A stretch of DNA of 49,151 nucleotides from Candidatus Enterousia scatequi (lineage in GTDB: Bacteria > Pseudomonadota > Alphaproteobacteria > Rs-D84), in contig JAGHVG010000003.1 in the NCBI GenBank assembly GCA_018064405.1, positions 1 to 49,151 of the forward strand, written 5' to 3'. Every line of letters starts with the position of its first letter. Within the stretch, counting starts at the first letter, position 1. Positions 1 through 9,805 of this stretch are shown one piece after another. Under the pieces are notes generated by a model. The model saw only the letters and a program-made list of their open reading frames with translations, ran no database searches and had not been told where the DNA came from. The position numbers and the translations under genes are program-made.

Positions 1-6
1 CACTTT

Positions 7-148
7 TTTCCCCTGTGTCGCTCGCCATGCTCGCGTATCCTACGCTACGCTTCGGATTCATTGCGAGGGAGCAACGCGACCGTGGCAATCCAGTTATAAT
101 AATGTATAAAAACATATTCACTGGATTGCTTCGCTACGCTCGCAATGA
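7..148. repeat. Composite intergenic palindromic repeat (MITE/REP-like)
   Basis: 58-95 tcattgcgagggagcaacgcgaccgtggcaatccagt is inverted at 120-148 actggattgcttcgctacgctcgcaatga. Bases 7-69 also match, inverted and imperfectly, 10803-10867. Confidence 0.75.
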
Positions 149-279
149 CAAGGGAGAGTAAGAAAGCAATAACGCGCAATGGCAAAGGAAAAATAACACG
201 CAATCAAACACACATTTTTATTGTTGCGTTTTTATGCCAAATGTTCTAGATTTCCCTTGATATATAATTGGAAGTCCTG

Positions 280-2517
280 ATGAAAAAAGAAGAAAAAATC
301 GTTGAAAATATCAGTTCGCAACAATTGTCTGATGCAATATCCGAACGTTATTTGTCTTATGCGGTCAGTACGATTGTTTCGCGCGCCCTGCCCGATGTTC
401 GTGATGGTCTGAAACCGGTGCACCGCCGTATTTTGTTTTCTATGCTGCGCCAAAAACTGTCGCCTGCCGCCGCATTTCGTAAATGCGCCACGGTTGTTGG
501 GGATGTGTTGGGGCATTATCACCCACATGGTGATTCATCGGTTTATGATGCAATGGTGCGTCTGGCCCAGGATTTTTCTGTGCGTTATCCACTGATTGAT
601 GGTCAGGGTAATTTTGGTAATATTGATGGCGACCCCCAGGCAGCATACCGTTATACTGAATCAAAGATGACCCAGGCCGCAATGCTGATTATGGAAGGCA
701 TTGACGAAGACAGCGTTGATATGATGCCGAACTTTGACGGCACAACCGTTGAACCAACGGTTATGCCGGGGGCGTTTCCAAACCTGCTCGCAAATGGTGG
801 GATGGGTATTGCGGTTGGTATGGCAACAAATATTCCAACCCATAATGTTTCTGAGGTTTGTGACGCGCTGAATCTGGTGGTGGACAGGCCCGATGCAACA
901 ACCGCCCAGATTATGAAGAAATTGATTGGACCCGATTTTCCAACCGGTGGTGTGTTAATTGATGATTTTGATACGATTGTAAAAAACTATGATACTGGTC
1001 GCGGCGCGTTTCGTATTCGCGCGCGTTGGGATGTTGAAGAATTGGAACGCGGTGCATCCCAGGTGGTGATTACAGAAATCCCATACGGCATTATTAAATC
1101 TAAATTAGTGGAACAAATTGGTGAAATGATAGATGCCAAGAAATTGCCACTGGTTGATGATATTGTTGATGAATCAACGACGGATATTCGTATCGTTATT
1201 ACGCCCAAGAATCGCAATGTCCCAATTGATAAAATGATGGCGCATTTGTTTGCGATGACTGATCTGGAATTCAAATTCAATATGAATTTCAACGTGATTG
1301 ATTCGCGTGGTGCGCCACGCGTAATGCCGATTGGTGATGTGCTGCGCGAATTTATCGCGCACCAGAAAAGCGTTCTGTGTCGTCGCACGAAATGGCGTCT
1401 GGGCAACATTGAACACCGATTGGAAATATTGGGCGGATTGCTGATTGTATATCTGAACCTAGATAGAGTGATAGAGATTATCCGCAACGAAGATGATGCC
1501 AAGGCTGTATTGATGGCGGAATTTAAATTAAGTGATGTTCAGGTTGAATCTATATTGAACACGCGCCTGCGTTCATTACGTAAATTAGAGGAAATGGAAA
1601 TCAAACGCGAAGATGCAGCACTGCGTCAAGAACAGAAAGATTTACAGGCGTTACTCGCCAGCGCGGAAGCCCAAAACAATCAATTAAAGGCGTGGTTTAA
1701 CGATATTAAAAAGACATACGATAAAAAAACCGCACTTGGTCGTCGTCGCACAACATGGGCGACACAAACCGAAGATATCGTTGTAAATCCAGATGATTTC
1801 ATTGAAAAGGAACCGATAACGGTTGTAATGTCAAACATGGGTTGGATACGCGCAGCCAAGGGGCACCTAGATCTGAACAATCTGGATATGAAGTTCAAGG
1901 AAGGTGACGATTTGCAGACCGCGTTTCATGCAATGTCCACTGACAAGATTAATTTGTTTGGCGCGTCTGGGAAAATGTTTACGCTCGCGGCGAACGATTT
2001 GCCATCGGCACGTGGGTTCGGTGAATCGGTACGTATGATGGCGGATATCGGTGCCCAGGAAGATATTGTATCGGTGTTCGTATTGGATACATCGGCAAAG
2101 TATTTAGTGATATCGCGTCATGGAAACGGATTTATCGTTGCGGGTGAAAACTGTATTGCCCAAACAAAATCTGGGAAACAGGTTATGAATGTTGATGATA
2201 AAAAACCTGCGACAATGTGCATACCGGTGACGGGGGATACAATCGCAATATCGGGTTCAAATGATAAATTGCTGATATTCAAAACGGCTGAGATTCCTGA
2301 AATGTCACGTGGCAAGGGTGTGATTTTACAAAAATACAATGCGGAACGCACATACGTTTTGGATGCAATGTTCTTTGATATGGCTGACGGGTTTGGTTGG
2401 ACAACTGGGCGTGGCACAACCAAATTAGACGATATTACGCCATGGGTTGCAAAACGCGCATCCCAGGGTCACACAATTCCGGTTGGATTCCCCCGCAGTG
2501 GAAAGTTTAACAAGTAA
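280..2517 (+). CDS. parC: DNA topoisomerase IV subunit A
   Basis: ORF with GyrA/ParC-type N-terminus (SYAVSTIVSRALPDVRDGLKPVHRRILFSM, YHPHGDSSVYDAMVRLAQDF, QGNFGNIDGD). ATG at 280 is preferred to the TTG at 268. Confidence 0.95.
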   Translation: MKKEEKIVENISSQQLSDAISERYLSYAVSTIVSRALPDVRDGLKPVHRRILFSMLRQKLSPAAAFRKCATVVGDVLGHYHPHGDSSVYDAMVRLAQDFSVRYPLIDGQGNFGNIDGDPQAAYRYTESKMTQAAMLIMEGIDEDSVDMMPNFDGTTVEPTVMPGAFPNLLANGGMGIAVGMATNIPTHNVSEVCDALNLVVDRPDATTAQIMKKLIGPDFPTGGVLIDDFDTIVKNYDTGRGAFRIRARWDVEELERGASQVVITEIPYGIIKSKLVEQIGEMIDAKKLPLVDDIVDESTTDIRIVITPKNRNVPIDKMMAHLFAMTDLEFKFNMNFNVIDSRGAPRVMPIGDVLREFIAHQKSVLCRRTKWRLGNIEHRLEILGGLLIVYLNLDRVIEIIRNEDDAKAVLMAEFKLSDVQVESILNTRLRSLRKLEEMEIKREDAALRQEQKDLQALLASAEAQNNQLKAWFNDIKKTYDKKTALGRRRTTWATQTEDIVVNPDDFIEKEPITVVMSNMGWIRAAKGHLDLNNLDMKFKEGDDLQTAFHAMSTDKINLFGASGKMFTLAANDLPSARGFGESVRMMADIGAQEDIVSVFVLDTSAKYLVISRHGNGFIVAGENCIAQTKSGKQVMNVDDKKPATMCIPVTGDTIAISGSNDKLLIFKTAEIPEMSRGKGVILQKYNAERTYVLDAMFFDMADGFGWTTGRGTTKLDDITPWVAKRASQGHTIPVGFPRSGKFNK

Positions 2518-2519
2518 AA

Positions 2520-2550
2520 CAAATCGCCCGTGTGGGCGGTTTGTTTTTAT
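2520..2550 (+). terminator. Rho-independent terminator after parC
   Basis: aatcgcccgtgtgggcggtttgttttt hairpin plus T-run. Confidence 0.7.
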
Positions 2551-2999
2551 TTTCTATTACGCTTTTTTGTTTCAGTATCACCAAAACCTAAATCAAATTC
2601 GCCATCCATAATATCCTGAAGAAACTTTTTGAACTTTGGGTGACGTTTGGCATAGTTTTTAACACCTGCGATTGCTGCACCGGTAATATAACGTTCAATA
2701 TCTTCACGTGATACGTTACGTGTAATACTTTCACGAACGTGTCCAACAACATCCATTATTGCACCACGTGCACGATTTAGAAAACGATGTCTGCGCGCGT
2801 TTATAATCGCAGCAACCCACATCCATATCAAAAACGCCAGCACAGGTATTATCACCGCAGCAATAAAATACCGCATCCAATCCTGGCATGCCGCAACACC
2901 CAACAATGGGTTGCACATACGTTCACAATGCAATATTACAACAACGATTATTTCGTATAAGGCAAAAATCGTAAAACCTATCTTGGTACGTAAAAACAT
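2547..2999 (-). CDS. Hypothetical membrane protein
   Basis: 150-aa ORF with two hydrophobic segments and a charged C-terminus; upstream ggaggaac Shine-Dalgarno-like. Confidence 0.6.
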   Translation of the reverse strand: MFLRTKIGFTIFALYEIIVVVILHCERMCNPLLGVAACQDWMRYFIAAVIIPVLAFLIWMWVAAIINARRHRFLNRARGAIMDVVGHVRESITRNVSREDIERYITGAAIAGVKNYAKRHPKFKKFLQDIMDGEFDLGFGDTETKKRNRK

Positions 3000-3068
3000 T
3001 TTGTTCCTCCATTTCTATACATGGACAGTATAACACGGAATATGCCTATATACACCAAGAACAAAAAC

Positions 3069-3770
3069 CTATTCACGCCAAGTGACCGATTCAAACATAG
3101 AATCTATTGTTTTACGCAAATCACAATCTGTAAAAAACTGTGATCGCGCCGCATCAGATGTTTTATTTTCATCAGATTCAAAATGCGGTATATATTTTTG
3201 TATTGCTATTTTATGCACACCACGTGATGCACAATCGTTCGCAATATCCAATAAATCTTGTTTTGTAATAAAATGCGGATCGCATGTGATACGAACCTCT
3301 AAATCCTTGCCGGTTTTTAGCCACACATCCAATGATTTTGACATTAAATCATACGCAGTACCATTACCGACCAATGATTCATACTTGTCACGCGGTGCCT
3401 TGTAATCAAGGCCAATCCAATCAACATAATCAGAAACATCAGCAAGTAAGTTTGGGTAAAAACCGTTCGTATGCAATCCTATTTTAAACCCCAATTCGCG
3501 CACACGTTTTATATAATCAATTGTGGCTGCCCCCTGCATCAATGCTTCGCCCCCAGAAAAAACAACCGCTTCTAATTTGCCGACACGATCGCGCAGCCAA
3601 TTAAATACTTTGTCGGCATCATATTCTCCTTCCCCAGGCGTAATCAAATGTTGATTAGAACAATACGCACAACGAATTGGGCAACCACGCAAAAACAAAA
3701 CACAAGATAACTTACCCGGATAGTCAATCGTTGTAAACGAAACCAATCCACCAATTTGAATGTCTGGCAT
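3069..3770 (-). CDS. nrdG: Anaerobic ribonucleoside-triphosphate reductase activating protein (radical SAM)
   Basis: RGCPIRCAYCSNQ (CxxxCxxC), FSGGEALMQ; next to nrdD. Start at MPDIQIG. Confidence 0.9.
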   Translation of the reverse strand: MPDIQIGGLVSFTTIDYPGKLSCVLFLRGCPIRCAYCSNQHLITPGEGEYDADKVFNWLRDRVGKLEAVVFSGGEALMQGAATIDYIKRVRELGFKIGLHTNGFYPNLLADVSDYVDWIGLDYKAPRDKYESLVGNGTAYDLMSKSLDVWLKTGKDLEVRITCDPHFITKQDLLDIANDCASRGVHKIAIQKYIPHFESDENKTSDAARSQFFTDCDLRKTIDSMFESVTWRE

Positions 3771-3777
3771 AGTAAAT

Positions 3778-3963
3778 TTAAGCAACCTTTTTCAATAAAT
3801 CAGTGTGACGTTGACCAGCGGTTAAACTGTTCGCTTCGGTAAAAGTTTTACGTTCGCAGAATTCAGAATACTTACCGATATTAAAGTTAGATACAGGTCT
3901 GATAAATCCCATTGAACGCGAAAATACTTCACATTTTGTTCTGTTACAATCACAGGTTGCCAT
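3778..3963 (-). CDS. Stand-alone glycyl-radical domain of class III ribonucleotide reductase
   Basis: 61 aa: CEVFSRSMGFIRPVSNFNIGKYSEFCERKTF, which resembles the C-terminal glycyl-radical segment of NrdD (RxxG[FY]). It has its own Shine-Dalgarno (ggagag) and is frame-shifted relative to nrdD. Confidence 0.85.
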   Translation of the reverse strand: MATCDCNRTKCEVFSRSMGFIRPVSNFNIGKYSEFCERKTFTEANSLTAGQRHTDLLKKVA

Positions 3964-3998
3964 TTTTACTCTCCTTTTTTCTCTTTGTTTTTATTTTT

Positions 3999-6014
3999 TT
4001 ATTGTTCGTTGTGGTTTGCCGCATTTTCTGCATCACATTTTGGACAGTATTCAAACCGCCCCGCCAAATATCCATGCTTTGGACAAATGGAAAATGTCGG
4101 TGTCAGTGTCATATATGGAATCTTGTAGTTTTCAAATATAGTTCTGACAATTTTTTCTGCAGCTTCACCAGAAGATACAGGTTCACCCATATACAAATGC
4201 AACATTGTGCCACCAGTATACTTACGTTGTAATTCTTCCTGGTGTTCCAATGCAACAAACGGATCATCAGTATAATTTACAGGTAATTGCGTTGAATTTG
4301 TATAGTATGGCGCATCGGGCGTTCCAGCCGTTATAATATCAGGGAAATTTTTAACGTCTGTTTTCGCAAAACGATACGAACATCCTTCGGCTGGGGTTGC
4401 TTCCAAATTATACAGATTTCCTGTTTCTTCCTGGAAATTTGCCAAATGTTCACGGATAAAGTCCATCACATCCAATACCAATTTTTTACCAAATGGGGTT
4501 GCAATATTGTCACGCCCATTTGTAAAATTCAAAACCATTTCGTTTGCACCGTTAACACCAATCGTTGAAAAATGGTGATTCCAGTTTCCTAGATACCGAC
4601 GTGTAAACGGATACAGACCACGTTCCATATTTTTGGATATAATTTTACGTTTGATTTCCAGCGCATCACGACCCAACGTTATCAAACGTTCCAATTCACG
4701 GAACAGACCGTCACGATTGCCTTTGTATAAATATCCCAGACGTGCCAAATTAATTGTAACCACACCAATAGAACCCGTTTTTTCAGCAGATCCGAACAAA
4801 CCACCCCCACGTTTTAACAATTCACGCACATCCAAGCGCAATCTGCAACACATAGAACGCACATCAGTCGGATTCAAATCAGAATTCAAAAAGTTCTGGA
4901 AATTTGGAATTCCATACTTTGCCGCCAAATCAAACAATGGTTTTACATTTGGATGATTCCAAGGAAAATCGTCAGTTATATTATATGTTGGGATTGGAAA
5001 TGTAAATGGACGACCCTGGGCATCACCTTCGGTCATAACCTCTATGAATGCTTTATTAATAGTGTCCATTTCATTTTGCAAATCACCATACGTAAAATCA
5101 ACATGCTTTTTACCAACAAAAGGATGCTGATCACGTAAATCCTTTGGACAGGTCCAATCAAATGTGAAATTAATAAACGGTGTCTGGGTTCCCCAACGGC
5201 ATGGAACCGCACAATTAAACACCAACGTCTGCATAGCGTTTTTAACATCTGCGTAAGACAAATTATCAATACGCACATATGGTGCTAAATATGTATCAAC
5301 CGAAGAAAATGCCTGAGCACCAGCAAATTCATTTTGCAATGTCCCTAAAAAGTTAACCATATGCGAAATGGCAGTTGCCATATGTCTGGCCGGTTCACAT
5401 TGTAAATACCCAGGAACACCGTTAAAACCCTCATACAACAATTCACGCAACGACCAACCCGCACAATAACCCGTTAACCACCCTAAATCATGAACATGAA
5501 TGGCGGCAGATTTATGCGCGTCTGCGATTTCACGTGGGTATAAACTAAGCCAATATTCTGCGGTTACACGTTCACTGGTCCGTAAAATCAAACCACCAAT
5601 AGAATAACCAATATTTGCGTTTTCCTTAACGCGCCAATTTGAACCACCGACATAACCTTCTATGACTTCAACTGCATCAACAGATGCATCACGAATTTCA
5701 CTGCGTTTTTGACGATATATAATATAACTCTCTGCCGTCTTGTATGCGTGGGCATCCATCAGCGATTGAACAACAATGTCTTGAATTTGTTCAACAGTTG
5801 GAACCGTATCCACAAACAAAGCATCCAATTTATTCAAAACGTTCTGCGTAATTTTAACAACCGTTTCAAACGGAATTTCCTGTGTCACAGCAACCGCGCT
5901 GGAAATTGCAGCAAAAATCTTGCTTGCATCAAAGGGCACAACATCCCCAGAACGTTTTTGAACGTTCGCAATGTGACATTTTAATTGTGGTGTCTGTTTT
6001 TCATCCATTGTCAT
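3999..6014 (-). CDS. nrdD: Anaerobic ribonucleoside-triphosphate reductase, catalytic part without the glycyl-radical tail
   Basis: N-terminal ATP-cone, NrdD core, C-terminal Zn motif CPKHGYLAGRFEYCPKC followed closely by a stop. Confidence 0.92.
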   Translation of the reverse strand: MTMDEKQTPQLKCHIANVQKRSGDVVPFDASKIFAAISSAVAVTQEIPFETVVKITQNVLNKLDALFVDTVPTVEQIQDIVVQSLMDAHAYKTAESYIIYRQKRSEIRDASVDAVEVIEGYVGGSNWRVKENANIGYSIGGLILRTSERVTAEYWLSLYPREIADAHKSAAIHVHDLGWLTGYCAGWSLRELLYEGFNGVPGYLQCEPARHMATAISHMVNFLGTLQNEFAGAQAFSSVDTYLAPYVRIDNLSYADVKNAMQTLVFNCAVPCRWGTQTPFINFTFDWTCPKDLRDQHPFVGKKHVDFTYGDLQNEMDTINKAFIEVMTEGDAQGRPFTFPIPTYNITDDFPWNHPNVKPLFDLAAKYGIPNFQNFLNSDLNPTDVRSMCCRLRLDVRELLKRGGGLFGSAEKTGSIGVVTINLARLGYLYKGNRDGLFRELERLITLGRDALEIKRKIISKNMERGLYPFTRRYLGNWNHHFSTIGVNGANEMVLNFTNGRDNIATPFGKKLVLDVMDFIREHLANFQEETGNLYNLEATPAEGCSYRFAKTDVKNFPDIITAGTPDAPYYTNSTQLPVNYTDDPFVALEHQEELQRKYTGGTMLHLYMGEPVSSGEAAEKIVRTIFENYKIPYMTLTPTFSICPKHGYLAGRFEYCPKCDAENAANHNEQ

Positions 6015-6036
6015 ACATTCCTATTTTTTGTCAAAA

Positions 6037-6085
6037 ACACAACATATAGTGTCTTTTTAATTTCTTTGGACACAATATATAGTAT
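6037..6085. promoter_or_regulatory. Two NrdR-box-like palindromes upstream of nrdD
   Basis: acacaacatatagtgt (6037-6052) and acacaatatatagtat (6070-6085), 33 bp start-to-start. Confidence 0.7.
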
Positions 6086-6374
6086 ACACAAAAACAGAAC
6101 AACCCTTAAAAATTATTTTTTTTTAATTTTTTTATTGATTTTTTTTTGTGCCAGATTTCTGTGCTGTTGCCGCATCCGAATCGCAATCAAGTTTGATACT
6201 ATTTTTTATTTTGTATAAAAAAGAGAGTTTTTTAATACCAAAGCGATTCGTAAAAACACAAAATATTGACATTATATTCGCAGCACAAACTATATGTTGA
6301 CAAAATTTGCTACAAACTTGACAAAATAGTTTTTGTATATATATTATATTCTAAACATATGTAGGTATATAAAA

Positions 6375-6584
6375 ATGAACGAAATAGAAATGATAGATAA
6401 AAGAATCGCCATGCTGAAACAACAGAGTTTGGTATATCAACAAAAGCTGATGGCTGTTAACGAATCTGGCGAGTCCAAATCACAAATCACAGAACTTGAA
6501 AAAAATATTACATCTATACAGAACACAATCTGTTTATTTATGCGCAAAAAAAACCAACTGATTAGCGCAATGAATATACGCTAA
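6375..6584 (+). CDS. Hypothetical small coiled-coil protein
   Basis: MNEIEMIDKRIAMLKQQSLVYQQKLMAVNESGESKSQITELEKNITSIQN... Confidence 0.5.
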   Translation: MNEIEMIDKRIAMLKQQSLVYQQKLMAVNESGESKSQITELEKNITSIQNTICLFMRKKNQLISAMNIR

Positions 6585-6645
6585 AAAATATGTAAAAAGT
6601 GCTTGCATTTAATACACAATCGGTATACTATATGCAGTGCTTTAC

Positions 6646-6723
6646 GGGGTTGTAGCTCAGCTGGTTTAGAGCGTCTGCCTGTCACGCAGAAGGTCGAGGG
6701 TTCGAGCCCCTTCAATCCCGCCA
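6646..6723 (+). tRNA. tRNA-Asp (GTC)
   Basis: ggggttg/caatccc acceptor, anticodon loop ctgccTGTCACgcag, T-loop gttcgagcc, encoded CCA. Confidence 0.95.
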
Positions 6724-6727
6724 GGAA

Positions 6728-6763
6728 TTTAAAACCGGACTTTTTGCCGGTTTTTTGTTTGGT
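6728..6763 (+). terminator. Terminator after tRNA-Asp
   Basis: aaaaccggactttttgccggttttttgttt. Confidence 0.7.
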
Positions 6764-6857
6764 TTGATACCTTGAAAAATAAAAGAAAAAGAACTACACT
6801 TAAAAAAGCGTAAAACAAATAATGATTTTTGAAACATAACAAACAAAAGGTAGATAA

Positions 6858-7592
6858 ATGCACTTAACAACATCACAAAAGATGTACGATAATTTGGCGG
6901 CAGGATATAGAACTTATTCTCAATCTCGGCTATTGTATTTAAATACCGTTGATTCTGTGGTTAAACAATATTTGACATCAAAATCTTCAATTATAGATTT
7001 CGGCTCTGGGGACGGGGTTCGTATTCATAATATTGCCAAAAACATTACAACCAAATTATGTTTGGTTGAAAATTCGGATAATATGCTGGCTAGAATAAAA
7101 GGGTTATATCCACACGCATTGGTATTAAGTCAAAGTTTTTCTGACACAAATTTTTATACAGATAATAAATATGATATTGCAACTTGTTTATGGAATGTGT
7201 TGGGACATTTAGGCAATGAACAACAGATATTAACAGGTCTGAAAAACATAAAAAAGTCTGTCTGCCAAAATGGTATTGTGATTTTGGATGTTAATAATCG
7301 TCATAACATCTCACAGTATAAAAAGAAAGCAGTTAGAAATATTATAAAGGATTTGTTTACATATAAATTTGGAAATGGCGATATAAAATTTAATATTTCA
7401 ATGAACGGTCAAAATATACCATCATACGTTCATATATTTAATAAATATGAAATTGAAAAACTGATTAAAGCAGCTGGGTTTGTTATTAAATCTAAATTTT
7501 ATATAAATTATGCAAATGGTAACATTGAAAAATCACCATTATTCGGTCAACTATGTTACATCTTGACCGTTAAAAAACAAGATATAAGATAA
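6858..7592 (+). CDS. SAM-dependent methyltransferase
   Basis: SSIIDFGSGDGVRIHNIAK motif I, NKYDIATCLWNVLGHL, NGIVILDVNN; AT-rich ORF. Confidence 0.75.
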   Translation: MHLTTSQKMYDNLAAGYRTYSQSRLLYLNTVDSVVKQYLTSKSSIIDFGSGDGVRIHNIAKNITTKLCLVENSDNMLARIKGLYPHALVLSQSFSDTNFYTDNKYDIATCLWNVLGHLGNEQQILTGLKNIKKSVCQNGIVILDVNNRHNISQYKKKAVRNIIKDLFTYKFGNGDIKFNISMNGQNIPSYVHIFNKYEIEKLIKAAGFVIKSKFYINYANGNIEKSPLFGQLCYILTVKKQDIR

Positions 7593-7594
7593 AA

Positions 7595-7632
7595 CACATT
7601 AATAATACCGCCCATACGGGCGTTTTTTTATT
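7595..7632. terminator. Hairpin between convergent genes
   Basis: ataccgcccatacgggcgtttttttatt. Confidence 0.6.
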
Positions 7633-8596
7633 TAGTGTGCGTTGTAAAAGGATCCAGCAAGATGTTCCGGTACAAATTCTTACGAATTGTATTTAATGGA
7701 ACTACACCTCCATCTGACTTTTGCCACCGCGTAGCAATCTTATGACCTGAATTTTCACCAAGGGAAACCATACCCGCATTATCAAATGCAACAAGAACAT
7801 TACCATCACCTACGAATTTATATTGTGGCAAATCTACCTTTAGTGCATCTGATAAATCAGAAGCACGACCATGACTAAATAATGTCCCGTAGCTAGAATA
7901 CAATACAATTTTATTGTTTATTATTTTTATTGGTTGTCCTTGTGATGTAAACGCATCAATATACCCCACATGCGCAGACCGAAGAACTTTATTTAATTCT
8001 TTATTAAAATTATCAGTATAATCTATATCTGTATTTAACGAAGAAACATGTATACAAACATGTGAATTTAACAGCCCCATAATTATACGAATGTTATTCT
8101 GAATACAATTTGAATGAAACCTATCCACAGACAAAGATATTTGCAATTTTGGTGCATTTAGTCGTCCACCATCAGAAAGCGCATCCCCAGGATATTTTGC
8201 CAAAATATTATGCAAATCGTTAAATATCTCCCCCCCCCAATTTGTATTTGCCCACCCTGCATTTGTTTTAATATCTGTACTTAAACCATTATCCAAAGAA
8301 AAAGTTAGCAATCGTGACACATATTTTTCATAACCAAATTTATATGACGAAAATACCTCGCCCCCAGTAAAAATAACATCTCGTGAAAAACTAGGTTGTT
8401 GAATTGCCTGGGATATGTAGTCACATATAATATCTGCATTAATATACCGTCTTTCACGATGCGGTCCTGCATTTTCACAACAATGTCCACATTTATAATA
8501 GCAATAATGCGTAGTTTTAAAAATCAAAGCATACGGCAAACATCTATACAGTTTACCTGCATTAAAAAGGGTTTGAATATACTCTTTATCTATCAT
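7628..8596 (-). CDS. Radical SAM protein
   Basis: CYYKCGHCCENAG (CxxxCxxC), VIFTGGEVF. Likely start MIDKEYIQ at 8596. Confidence 0.75.
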   Translation of the reverse strand: MIDKEYIQTLFNAGKLYRCLPYALIFKTTHYCYYKCGHCCENAGPHRERRYINADIICDYISQAIQQPSFSRDVIFTGGEVFSSYKFGYEKYVSRLLTFSLDNGLSTDIKTNAGWANTNWGGEIFNDLHNILAKYPGDALSDGGRLNAPKLQISLSVDRFHSNCIQNNIRIIMGLLNSHVCIHVSSLNTDIDYTDNFNKELNKVLRSAHVGYIDAFTSQGQPIKIINNKIVLYSSYGTLFSHGRASDLSDALKVDLPQYKFVGDGNVLVAFDNAGMVSLGENSGHKIATRWQKSDGGVVPLNTIRKNLYRNILLDPFTTHTK

Positions 8597-8689
8597 AATA
8601 AACAATACTACACAAAATATAATTTTTGTCAACACAAAAACATAAAGCAAGTGTCAGGCATAATAACGCTTTATGATGGTATTACAAAA

Positions 8690-8717
8690 AAAACACCATC
8701 GCACGATGGTGTTTGGA
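8690..8717 (-). terminator. Terminator downstream of the FKBP lipoprotein gene
   Basis: aacaccatcgcacgatggtgtt hairpin; T-run on the minus strand. Confidence 0.6.
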
Positions 8718-8734
8718 TATTTCAAGAACACATA

Positions 8735-9064
8735 TTATTCTTTAACAATTTCATTAACAGTGACTTTGAATACAACGTCCTGACCCGCCAATGCAGGAAC
8801 ATAGTCCGCAGGGAATGTGACGTTGATTTCACGTGTTTCGCCGGCCTTGGCACCAACCAACTGTTCTTCAAACCCAGGAACAAATTGGCCAGAACCCAAT
8901 TTCAATGCGAAACCAGTTGCGGTACCACCTTCAAATTGAACACCGTTTTTATCAAACCCAGCGAAATCAATAATAACTGTATCGCCGTTCTTGGCACCAT
9001 TATTACCGCACGCAGCCAGCATAACAGTCCCACATACACCCAATATTGTTGCAAATTTTTTCAT
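8735..9064 (-). CDS. FKBP-type peptidyl-prolyl isomerase, predicted lipoprotein
   Basis: Lipobox LAAC; NGVQFEGGTATGFALKLGSGQFVPGFEEQLVGAKAGETREINVTFPADY is an FKBP motif. Confidence 0.85.
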   Translation of the reverse strand: MKKFATILGVCGTVMLAACGNNGAKNGDTVIIDFAGFDKNGVQFEGGTATGFALKLGSGQFVPGFEEQLVGAKAGETREINVTFPADYVPALAGQDVVFKVTVNEIVKE

Positions 9065-9166
9065 TTTTCATCCTTTTTTTATTAACCGATTTGTTATAGG
9101 TCTAAGATAAATCTAATACAAAAGCAACCAATCGGTCAATAACAAAATTCAGGGTATTTATAAAAT

Positions 9167-9721
9167 TTAATTGTTATAAACGCAACGGAACCCATATTCA
9201 CGCATGGTTGCACCTTCGGCCTCTATTCTATAATCAAAATAGGGGGTTGGGCGCATTGCCTCAAACGATGGGTTATCATAAACAATCACTATGCTATCCG
9301 CGTTACGACCACAAACACGTTTCATTTCAAAATCAGCCACCCGCGATAATATTGTCCGGCTATCGCCGTCAATATCCATACCATCCGCATTCTGAACCAT
9401 ACGCAGGCGCATTTCACGCACGTCAGTATTCCCCAGCAATATTTCAACACGGACCATTGTTCCCTTGTATTCCTGCCAACGTGTTTCCTTGCGCGAAGTA
9501 TTCCATTTTTGCTGGGTTGCCTGTTTATCAGCATCAGTTTTTGGTTTATACGAATCGACATTTGCATACTGATTATCAGATTGCATAAATGTAGATGTGC
9601 GTTCATTATACAGCGGCGCATTAGCACCACCGTTCGCAAAATCATCCTGGTTATATGCAGTCCCACCGCATGCAGCCAACGATAAAATAGACAATACAGA
9701 TAGCAAAAATTTTGTTTTCAT
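9167..9721 (-). CDS. Hypothetical lipoprotein
   Basis: Signal peptide with lipobox LAAC. Confidence 0.6.
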   Translation of the reverse strand: MKTKFLLSVLSILSLAACGGTAYNQDDFANGGANAPLYNERTSTFMQSDNQYANVDSYKPKTDADKQATQQKWNTSRKETRWQEYKGTMVRVEILLGNTDVREMRLRMVQNADGMDIDGDSRTILSRVADFEMKRVCGRNADSIVIVYDNPSFEAMRPTPYFDYRIEAEGATMREYGFRCVYNN

Positions 9722-9805
9722 ATTTTTCTCTCTTTCATTCTTTTATTCAATTTTATCAAACAAACTGTTTTGATTCAAGCGTTGATTTATGATAAAATAA
9801 CATGC

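Noticed and set aside
987-1502. 171-aa minus-strand ORF inside parC
   Set aside because: Antisense to a strongly supported gene; composition is typical of a shadow ORF. The same applies to many antisense ORFs across rpoB, rpoC and priA.
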